Shown here: positions 36,301-48,300 of the stretch, piece by piece
How the letters are laid out: every line of letters begins with the position of its first letter
Position numbering within the stretch: position 1 is the stretch's first letter
NCBI RefSeq assembly: GCF_032884065.1
Contig: NC_088863.1
Location: 45,591,797-45,655,796, forward strand
DNA from: Artemia franciscana
Taxonomy: Eukaryota; Arthropoda; Branchiopoda; Anostraca; Artemiidae
Reading direction: 5' to 3'
DNA length: 64,000 nt
Made by a program: the position numbers and the translations under genes
Notes under the pieces: generated by a model
Database searches by the model: none
The model's input: only the letters and a program-made list of their open reading frames with translations
What the model was told of the DNA's origin: nothing

Positions 36301-39300
36301 TATGTGAGTAAATTCGTTTTATTCTTTCTTTAGCTGAAATAACCTTTCTTATCATTTTTAAATTTTATTGCCAAATATTGTTTATATTTAGTTCGAATTT
36401 GTGATTGTTGATTCAGTAAGATGTTTAAAGTCCCTGATTTTAATTAATTTTTTTTGTGTTGAATTCTTCATGGAGATAATTGGCAATCTGACTTTGTCGT
36501 GCTCTTAATCACTTATTTAATGTGTTTAAAAGGCTTATCTTTTCTTTTCCGCTAGTTTTTTCACTAGTGCTTGATAGGAGAATATGAGAGGGACTAAAAT
36601 ATCTCCCCTCCTAAATATTCATATATTTCACTAAGCCTATTACTATTAATCAGTTTAATTTTTTTGTTTATAACAGTGCTACCTCTCTATTGGAATCAAT
36701 CCTAATCTTATTTGTGACTTGTAAGCAACAATATCTTTAACTAAGTTTACTAGTATTGAATAGTTCAATTTTTCTCTATAAAACATTCCTATTTATTTCA
36801 CTAAATTTATAAGTACTAAATATTTCATTTATTATCTATAAGAAATTCCTCCTTGTCTTGTGAAGTTATCCTAATCTGATTTATGACCTCCAACCAACAA
36901 TGAAAAATATCTTAAAAACAAATATAGCTCACTAGGAAAATAGCAGGATGATTGTATTTTAAGTATGTATCAATTTTGATCCAAAAGTACTTCTCCATCT
37001 ATCTTCCAGTCTAGAGCTAGACTTTGATTGTTTAGTTTAAGATTTTTAAAATTATTAAATATAATATCAATACTGTTAAAAGACTGTCCCTGTTACTGAG
37101 ACTGGCTCGAAAGCCGGGCGGCAACCTCACAGCTGGCAGCTATTGAACTCATAGGGCGACTGGGAAGCCATCAAGTAACTTATTTCCTGCTAATCTTGGT
37201 ATAAAAAACTGGATAATTCCTATTCAATTAGAATGTTTGACTAGAAAATTCAAGAGAAACAAGTGTTATTAATTGTGTGTTCTTTCTTTGCAGAGAAACA
37301 GGGCGTCAATTCTACGGAAATATGGTCTTTCTGAAAGGACAAAAAAAGATCAGGTTAACCCCGAATTTCTAGGCAAGCTCAAATTTTATGATCGTCAAGT
37401 CTCACATACCCTTGTTGATCAGATATTTTCTGGCCAGCTCATCAGTACGCTCGTTTGTGAGACATGCAAAGATAAGTCTCAGAGACTCGAAAACTTTTTG
37501 GATCTCAGTCTTTCTATATCTGAAGAGAAGCCTTCTCGACCAGCATGGAAAAAAAAGCCATTGGACGATGATGATGAGGATAGTACTGCCCTAGGATGTT
37601 TTAGTAAGTTAAAATGTTTTAGTAGTTAGGCTGATCCAAAATGTATAATTCAAAAATGTTTAAATAGAGCGACAAACGTCAAAAGACTAGGTTTAGTCAG
37701 GCTTAGAGAATGAAGGTTTAGTTGGAAAATATCATTAAAACACTGTTGCCATTTTGATTTTCTTTTTCTGCAGATTCAACTGCATCACTCATGTGTAGCT
37801 CTCAAAACTTTCTTTGAAAAGGTTTCTGATCCTATTCCTGTGTACCGTGTGGCCTAAAGTAAAAAGTAAAAACTGACCATTTAAATATACATGTTAAATA
37901 GTTAAAGCACTAAGGACAATAAAAAATGGCATTCGATTTTTTGAAGTGGTGACATTAAACTTACACGACCCTATACGTCATAAGAATTAAGAGTCAGGAG
38001 CTTAATTTTTAATGAAGCAGTTATACAGTTTTTTAGCAATAGTGGATGCCAATCAACGAAAATAATCTGAAAACGTGACACCAAAGAAGTTAAGCAGTTG
38101 TACTTACTTTGTTAATTGTTTTTTAATGAAGCAGTCATACGGTTTTTAGCAATAGTGGATGTCAATCAACAAAAATGATCTAAAAACGTGACACCAAACA
38201 GGTTAAGCAGTTGTACTTACTTTTTTAATTGTCCTAATTGCAGTAGGACGAGGCGTTTACCGCCCCATCTCAATTGCAGATGTTGCGTGGGGGTTTGCTT
38301 AACCACAAAATTCCCATATTCACCGTAGCTTGCAGTGTGGCTCTGCTGAGCCCTGTCCCAAGCCAAAGGTTAGCGAGACCAGGACTTGAACTCCCATCCT
38401 GAAGGACGTAGGATTGAAAGTCCACCGTGCGATCCACATGGCGAGAGTTGAGAAGTTTTAACTTTGTTTTGAAGGTGTAGTTGTCCTTGGAAATCAACAG
38501 GCTGTTAATTTCTGAATTTTTGCTGACGGAAAGTGTTGTCAAATTGAGCTAGTTAGATTTGCTAATTTATTTCTATTGCTCTACCAGGGAACACTGAAAA
38601 AAATGTAGTACTGTCCTAAACACTTTGTTATTTTGAAACAACAATGAGAAAAATCTTAGGAAACCGCAGTTTTCAAGCATGACTTGAGATGGTTCCGAGG
38701 GGTAAAATGCTTTTATTTTGATGTACTTGATACCCTAAAATATGATGTCCTGCCTTCAGTAATATTCCTGTGAATTATGTATATGTCTGACTTTAAATAT
38801 CTGGAAAATTTTTAAACTACGTTCCAGCAATTCATGGTAAAATTTCTAGTCAAGAAATCAGTTATGGAAACTAAGCTCCAAGCATTCGCACGTAGTGCCT
38901 ATTTTCGAAGTTTGTTGGTGGCACACAATCAAAATAATAAAATGTTTTTTTTTATAAATGGAGTCATGCCAGCCATCTGAAGGATCTTTATCTAATCTTG
39001 ACAGTTATCATTTTACCATATAAAACGGTTAACCTAATAGAGTTAAAGGTTGCATTCTTGGAATTACCATACAAGGTTAAAACCATTACTAATCTTATGA
39101 AGCATGTCGTCTGCTGACGTTTCTTGTATGTTATATACAGTATTATACAAATGACTTTGTGTTATCAAGTTAAAAAAAATAATGATAAGACCGCAAAAAG
39201 ATTAGAACAGAGCAAAGATAAGATTGAAAACATTTCTACATTTCTTGTGTGTTATGAGAATTAACTTCAGATATTTGAATAAATCAATCATCAAAAAAAA

Positions 39301-42300
39301 ACTCATAACTAAAATGTATGAATTAATTGCTAAAACAAATATCTAATTCAATTTCACTTACTTCAGTCTATTATTATTCTAGAAATCAATAACGGACCTT
39401 CGAAACATCAGCTTAAAAAAGGAAAGAAAGCAGCCAAGACCCAAAAAAAGAAGTTGAAAAATAGGAAAGAGCCTCAATCAGTGGATGAGGAAAAAGAAAA
39501 AAACGACAAGGGAAAGGAGGAAAAAGAAGACATAAAAGCTAAAGAAAAAATGGAATCTGACGAAGAAGATGATAGTGTTGTCACTACTAAGTCTCCAGGC
39601 GAATCTCCTGGTAAATTTTCTGATTTGTTTTTCCTTTATCCTTGCATTTTTTTTTTCAAGTCCTGTATAGATAGGCTGGCCATCTAAAATAAAAAAATTT
39701 CGTTTTTCATGATTTTTAGTTAGGTTCTTCTATTGAAAGTGACAGCGAGGACTTCAGCGAAGACCGACGTCTTGGACATTGCTTAATTTTTTTTCTTTCT
39801 TTTTTTTCAGTTTTCACATTTTCAGAATACGGTTCCACCATAATTTTATCTGTAAAGCAGTAACATATTTTGATTTTGGTCCACTAAGTTATAATACTAG
39901 CCTTCGATTCGTACTCAACATGTCAGTAAACACATAAATACCAATTTTTGTGGAAATCAAACTCTTATTGTGGAATATGTGGTAGGTAAAAGATAAAAAA
40001 AAAATTATCTTAATAAATTTTTATCATCAAATTTTAGACATTTATGATCTTTAGTTGAAATTATCCATGAATGATCATTGATTAAAGACAGTTGCCTTTA
40101 TGACACCATCAAATCGAATAACCTTAGTTGAATTACTCTGCGGAAAGAAAATAAGACAGTGCCCGTTGAATAGCCAAGGGCAGGTTAAGTTTGACTAATT
40201 GGTTTGCTTGTAGAAAATTGTAGAGAGCAGATTTTGTCTTGTCTTAACCCGTGTATTAGCTCTTTTCATCCTTACTTAGCAAGGCCGTATCCATAGGGAG
40301 ACTAACGAAATCTGACACCCTCCACCGAAATTTTGTCTGACTCGTAAAAATGTAACAAAAATGCATATAAACATGTTTTTGATGCGTTTTGTAATTTCTT
40401 TTTTATGTAAATTCCCACCTCTAATTCGTATTTACTATTGAGCTTTAAATTTGTGGTTCAAGCTAAGATATAAAGAAGAAAGACCAAGTAGGTCAACTGT
40501 CACATGTTTCATAAGACTCTGTACCTGTAAGCTTTACTTTAAATTTTGGAAGGAAATAGGGATATTTTTCCAGGGGAAAGAATCGATGTTAGAATCAAGT
40601 GTATTTAGGTTCCCACTGGACTCGCAAGAATTCTCCTTGGACAGCTCCTTAGGACATGGACAGCTCCATATATACATACAAGGAATTTTTAAGTTCCTTG
40701 AAAAATCTATTTTAGGACTAGGATAAATACTTTTTTTTTTAGACTTACAGAACAAGATGGTGTTTTGAAGTTGGTTGGCAGGTTGGTAGGATGGGTAGAC
40801 TTAGGATTGATGGTTGGAGAATCTATATGTCTATCTTCCATTTATGACGATAGAACTGAGTCTATCATCCTTGCTTTGATGTAATAGACCTTCGCAGGGA
40901 AGTAAGTTTAAGTGTTTTCCAGAACTTTAAAAAAGTTAGATTAGATATCTTCAGTCTGCGATGAACGAAGAATGTACGGTAAAGTATCAAAGCCTAGTTT
41001 AAACAAAAGAAGGAATGTTCTGTTTTGTTGTATGACAAAAAAACACAACAACATCACTAAGTTACTATTATAATTAGGATTTTCCCTGTTTCATCCATTG
41101 TTAATTCTTATCACCCAATTTTATGCTTGATAATTTGAATGTAATAATTGATAGCGAAAAAGCAGATGAGGCTGAAAATACTAATTTCCATTGCTAGAGT
41201 TTTTTGGATGCATCCCCGCGACCGTAATACGTGCAATTTGGGTTGAGTCAAAGTACTAGTTTTTGACAATAAAAACGGGCGTCTAGTGTGGAAAACCATT
41301 GCCAAGAAACTAGCAAGTGAATTGAAAAAAAAAAAAAAAAACAACTGATGCCCATCGATTTATCGATAAAAGCTTTTGTTTGATAAAGATTAATCTTTCT
41401 ACTTCTTAGAAATCACCCCTTTTTGTGTGTGTGTTTCTTTTTTTGTCTTGACTTCAGGTAAGAAAAAATTGTTCTTCATTATTTCTCCATTATCGGTTTC
41501 CATGGTTAACTACTTTACATCATTTCAAATATGAATTCATAAGTCTCTGATTTTTACAGTTTTATGAGAAGATTAAGAGGGAACAATGAATGCAATCCGA
41601 AAGATGGCTTTCAGAATTGTCTTGCCGATATTGTCGTATAATGCCATCTATAACTACTTCGACATCGCCGTGAGAAATATACAAGTTTAAATTCTATGAA
41701 TTTATATAATATCCTATTTTAAAAAATAGAATATAAAAACTTTGTATATTTCCTTGAAAATACTTTTTTTTAGTTTTGACATTGGCGTTAATCTGGGGAG
41801 GGGTGGTAACCACCATAAATTCTGAAAAAGTGGCTTTTTGGGTGGAGTATTTCATTGCGAATATTATTTTTTTGTATTCTAAAATAAACAAAACAATATT
41901 ATGCACCCTACCCCCCTACATGTAAAAAAAAATCTTTTATCTTCCTCTACATGTTCGTAAATTGACGCCACTAATCGTCATTTTTACTACATAAAATTTC
42001 AATATCCCTTCTTTTGCTATATTTATTTGACTTCTAAACCAATTTTGGACATAAAGGGATGACAGCCGTAGCATTTTTAACCTAAAAACAAATATTTATT
42101 CAAATCGAGAGATTACACGCCATCTTATGATCTAGTAATTATTTTTACTTTGAAGCTCACTTTTGGTCGTTATACGTTAACTTATTTATGTCAGAGAGTT
42201 TGCGTGGATAAACCGAGTATTTCAATACTCATCTTGCGGAAATACTTACCATAAACGTTTAGACACATCCACTCTCAACTCATATCCTTGATGGCTTGTG

Positions 42301-45300
42301 CAAACTAAAATTCTTCTTTGAAAGTCTATATTTCATGCGTCTAAAATATTTCCTAAGTGGAAAAAAAGCTTACTGTTTGTGCGTATACACCCTTAAAAGG
42401 CTAAAAAAAAAAAAAAAAACGTGTCAAAGTCCTTAAAAAAAGCTGTCCCTTGAGAGGACAGCTAAATGGCTCATAATGTTTTTAATTGAATTTTGCTAGC
42501 TTATTAATTACAACCTTTGGTGTGAATAAAATGCTCCAAAAAATGGTCTCGTATCTCTTGCTCTAATGGCTATTCTTGCAGATGAAAGCGATGCTGACGT
42601 TGAGGATAATGCTGAAACCGAGAGCCTCACTTCTCGTACAGCCTCTACTCAAAACGATGGAGATACTTACGAAATACAGGAAGAAGAAATAGAAAACTTA
42701 AAGAAAGATATAGAAGGTTTAGATCTCGCCAATGCACCCACGCGAGAAAAGAAACGAATGAGCGGTCTGCCAAACACTTTGCCAAAGGCAGAGAAAAGAC
42801 TTCATGTCTCGAATGAGGAGCTATTTACTTCAGAAAGGTCGTTCAATCCTGGTGTGAATTCTGATCATAAAACTGGTGAAGATATGTCTTTTTCAAGGAA
42901 AAAAGCGGAATGGTATGCCCGAAGTTTGTCGGCAATAGCCCCTCGATATCAGCCGAAAAACGGGGAGTGTAGTATACTTTCTGGATTAAACCAGTTCACC
43001 GCACCTGAGCTCCTTTTTGGAACAAATAGTATTGTCTGTGAAGGTTGCACAAAAAGGCAGAAGAAAAAAGGACGTGAGTAGATTTTTGTTTTATGACATT
43101 TTTGTTGATTTTGCTTGACCTATTTCATAGACTTCTTCTTTGTAAATCCTTGCGAAATCAGTGAAAAATCCTTCCATGAGAAATATTTGCCCTAAGAAAG
43201 CCCTTTCTAACACTTAGGGTAAGATATATTCCAAAAAAAAAATAACTGTATTTCGGAGTAAAGAAGAAAAAAAAACAGAGTAACATCAAAAACAGTTTAA
43301 AACAATCATACACATAAAACTGACAGAAGAATGCCCCGTCATTTTATCAATATTGTCAAAAAATAACAAATTAATAAAACATTAATAAGCATGTACATAT
43401 GGGCCATGTCAGGTCAGAAAAATGAAAACAAAACGAACTTTAAAAAGACAATTAAAACCATAGAAAGGAAGAAAGAAAACTAACAGAAAAAAAAACTAAA
43501 AAGCAGTAAATAACAAGTAGCACAACTAACAAGCAGTAAGCATGTATGTAGCGGGCCATGTCTTGCCGAAAAAATTAATCTTGAAGTCAAACAGCAAACG
43601 GAGGACAAGATCGGGACATGCTGAGAAACGGCCGGGGGGGGGAGCTCTTCATGGGGAGTGTCTTTTTGGGAAAATATTTTCCGTGCGAAGGTTTTGTATT
43701 GCATTTACTTAAAAATGGATGCACATTTTAACTCTCCGGTACCCAAGTGTTTCTAGCGTAAATTTTGCTTTTAGAAGAAAAGAGTAAGGAGCTTTACCTT
43801 CTCGCAGGGCTGTTGTTTGGATAGACTTAATTTTATCTAATTCTTCCTGCAAAATGCGAGAGTGCCAAACTGGGCAAGCTTATTCAAGATGCGGGTAGAT
43901 TAAGGGGTATAAATCCTTGAAGAATGGTAGGGGGCGTAAAACTTATCCAGGAGTTTAAGGAAGGACATAGATACATTAAGTCTGAGGATAATATTATAGA
44001 TATGGATAGCCCAGTTTAATTTAGAACAAACAGTAACACCAAGTAATTTCCTGGAGGACACAGTAATTTAGGAGAGGTAGGATTGGGATTTGAAGAATCA
44101 AATTAGAATTACCGTCGTTTTAAGAGGTTGATTTTATTTTCATGTCTAATTCCAGGGCATCATATGCAATGTCATTGTGGATACTCGTAGCGTTACTTGT
44201 TAAGTTTTTATAGCTTCTGATTGGATTCTCAGTGACTTATATGCTTCTGATTGGATTCTCAGTGGCTTATATGCTTCTGAGTGGATTCCAGTAGAGTGGG
44301 TCATTTATCCGATTGACCTTCCCGCATCTGGATAGTAAATAAAGGCTGACCGGTCAAGAATTGGCTGAAATGGTTTTGATTTGGCTAGGCATAAAAACAT
44401 TGACCACGTGCGCTTATTTTTAAAGGCATACTATACGAAAGTCAATCTAAAACAACATGATGCTGGTTATCTTCACTGGTCACGCTTTTTGCAGGGTTGC
44501 AATGAAACCTACGACAGTATATATGCACCTGAAACACAGAGGATAAGTAATATTATTTATTGGAGAAGCAACCCTAGTATGCTGAAAAAACTTCTCTATT
44601 TTATGTTTAAAGGTTTCATCGACTTGAAGATTGTTTAGTTCCATAGCTCGATTTTGTAAGGATGATAAAAGAACAAATAAATTTCGTTTGGTACTGATCT
44701 TTTCTATATTTTGACTGCTTATAGATTCCTCTTTTACCTTGGAAATTTTCTTTGGGTAATTACAAGGTCTTTAATTTTTATGAAATCATAACCATAGATG
44801 CATACAGGTCCGACTATTAAGGAAGAGGATGGAAGGTCCATTGGTTAAAGATCATATGTGCATTGAATGGAATTTGTTTTCTTCTACTAAATAGATCAAA
44901 TATTTGTTGATACAATAAAAATACAAATACCTTCAACAAAATTACAACTCTAGCCAGCAGAGAGCACAGCTTGTTTTTTTTTATATTTTTAATTTAGTTT
45001 TTATATAGTTGAAATCCTTATTAACACTACATAAACTCATCAACTACAGCAAAATCACAGCTCTTAACAAAATTTGGAAGATGAATTTATCTTCCTTTGC
45101 CATAGTCCTGTCAATTTTCTTTGTCAAAAGATCTTATTTAATGTACTACCGCTGTATCAGATTCGAAAGAGAACTTTAGAGATGCTGCGTTCTTTTTTTT
45201 TATCTTTAGATTCGTATAAATATAAGAAAAGACTGTATCCATGTCAAGGAATGGAGGGTGTAGGGTGTCATTTTCTTGGCAGTCAACATATTAAGGGAAG

Positions 45301-48300
45301 TCAAATCAAACCGTATCCGGGCCAAGGGAAAGGAACTCTGCTTCCAGATTTGAGAAAGACTGAAAAACCCATTGGATAGATAGTGGTGGCTAAGTAATTA
45401 AACTCGCTAGGCATATACAGACAGTATATAGTAAACAAGAAAAATCTATAACACGAATTAAAAGTAAAAAAAGAAGTACCTGGAAATTGAAAACGGAGCC
45501 ACATGAGAGGTTGGCAATTGTTAAAACCCTATGCAACATCAATAGCTCGGATGGATGTTTCTGCTATTCTTAAGATCATTCGTGTCTTAATTCAGTTTTC
45601 CATTGCTAAAACCATTGTATGTATTTTTCTTATTTCAGATGGAAACGAATCATCTGTTCATAGTCCAGCAAGAAAGCAGTTGTTAATATTTATCCCTCCT
45701 GCTATTTTAACTATTCATTTGAAGAGGTTTACCCATTGCGGCACAACTTTGAAGAAAGTCAATAGGCACGTTGGGTTTCCTCTAATCTTGGATTTAGCTC
45801 CGTTTTGTAGTGCTGCTTCATCGGTAAGACAGTGTTTTAGAATTGAGTGAAGGAAAAGACGAAGCTCAGGTTAAATAGAAATCCGGTGGAGTACTCTGAA
45901 ATCGGGCATTTTCTGTGTCTCAGTGTTTGGCATTGTTTCTTAATATTAACCTAATTGGCTATTTGGGAAGCCGAAACAACGACGCAAACTTAGGTTTCCA
46001 CCCTTACTAAGTATAAGATAATTGACCAATCAATTAATCAATTTATTTATAACCCATCTATCATTTGGTTCTTTATCTTCTGAACTGAAGAATTTAATTG
46101 TGATACATTAAATTTATGTTGTTTTTTTTCAAATTTTTGTGATACCACAAAATTTATTTTCATGGTGCGAACTTCAAAATCTGTAGCACCAAACTGATAT
46201 AAAAGAAGCTATGTAAAAGCTTTTACAGTAAAACATTTTGTTTCTTTGTTTCAATGTATATGTTGCCGTAAATGTCCAAATGAGTGAATGTCGACATTCA
46301 CTGGTGAATGTCTGAAATATCTTCTTTTTTTTCTCCTTGGATTAGTCAGCGTTGCCAGTCAACTTTTTTAGTTTTGTGTAAGGTTTGATGGTGACAAGAT
46401 AGGTTACGTAAGGTTTGGTAAGCTTAGCTTAGGCTTTTAACCTATTTGTGATGTTTATAGCCAAGTTTGACCCAAATTAACATAATCTAACCTAACTTTA
46501 ACTTTTACCGTTATAGCTTGCATAAGACTAAATAAGCAGACTCGGAAGGCTAATTGAATCCAAGCAGAGAAAAAGAAATTTTGAATATTCACTAGTGAAT
46601 GTCGACATTAACCAGATTTGAGGCATTTATAGTAACATATATATTCAGATACCCTAGTAAGTAATAACACAGGCATAACATAGTATTATACAAATTGAAG
46701 TATAATAATCTAAAAGTTCTCTTTTTTTTTACTTTGAATGGTTGCTCTTTGCCTTTACGTGAGAGAAGCACATATTTTTACTTAAATTTTCCTAAAATAA
46801 AGAAAAGTAGGTTAAGAATTTTTGAAAAAAAAATTTTTGTAAAAACGTCTAAAATAAAGACACCAAAAAAAAGCGCTTCTATCACTAGATCTACTAAGAA
46901 TTCAAAGAATAGATAAAACTAAAGACAAAAAAAAATAACCCACCGACTCTCTCATTGTGAGGTGAAAAACTAGTACAGAAAAATCATATGCATCTTCAGC
47001 AATGAAAATCAACCTTACTAAAATATGTTACATAACGTTCTTTAAATTACTGCATTACTGATACAAATTACCCAGTAGCTACGAAATATAGGGCACTAAA
47101 ATAAAGGGCTAAAATACTAAACTGAAATGCCAAACCTAAACTAAGCGCTAAAAATTCATAGTTGTATAGCTGAAATATTTGCTTAGGTTTTATTTTCACT
47201 CGTTTCCCCATTCAACATAAGTTCTTGCTTTTCATATGGTCCAAAAGCCTTGGTCGTTATTTACTAGGTAATCAATTCATTTTGCTTTCTCAATTACTTA
47301 GAAGTGATTTTCAATAATTATCCTTAAATTGTTTCAATTTCTGCTCTTTTATTAAAAAGATAACTTCTTAAACGACATTGGCTTTCCATAATATAAACAA
47401 AGCAAATGATTAAAAAATGGGGTTTTTTAAGGCCAAGCGAGGATACTGACAAATACACAAAGGGAATATTTCGAGAGGACAACTGCCCGTTTTGTGTCAA
47501 TAGCAAAAAATAACACGTCCACACACGCAACCAAGCACTTGTGAAGGGACCTTTAAGTATAGTATCTCCATGAAAGATTGGGATCCTGATAGAACTTGAC
47601 TATGTGTTGTTTGAGTTTTTATCATCCCCCCCCCTTGCACTTTGGGAAAATATCTCAAGATTAAGCGATGTTATTCATTTTTTCACGTTACTCAACCTTT
47701 TGCTAGGTGTTTGAAGGGGACTAAGAAGTGATTGAGGAACAGTGATTATTATGGTAGGAAAGATATCCTTAACACGATCAGATAATCCCCCAATCGAAAA
47801 TGAACCTAAATTGGTGCATATACACCTAGGATATTTAGGTGTTACATTAATTCAATATTCGGGTACCTTTCCTGAAAAATAAAATGTTTGATGGGTTTGA
47901 CATGCACTTAAAAAGCGGTTTTCTAAAGTATATTTTATTTCAAGGGAATTTCGACAGTGTCTTCAAATCAAAACCATATATTATATTCATTATATGGCGT
48001 GGTAGAACATAGCGGAAGGCTCGATAGTGGTCATTATACAGCCTGTGTTAAGGTAGGTTTTCTTTATTTGATTTCATTCGTTTCTTTTGTTTCCTAAGTT
48101 CTTACAGAAGTTGCCGAATTTTGTCCTGCCAGATCGGTGAGGTTGAAAGCGAAATTCTTTAAAATGTTTAGAAAGTTTGTTGAAAAATGACTTTTGAAAA
48201 CCCATTTAAGAAGGATAACAACCGTGCGTATTATTGCTATTAAGCATTCTATGCCACATCTTTCAAATGGGAATGTCTAGTTTATTTTAAACACAACTTT

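Noticed and set aside
44381-44638. 85-residue + frame in the intron before exon i as an extra exon
   Set aside because: Exons h and i join in phase without it, and the family has no counterpart at this point.
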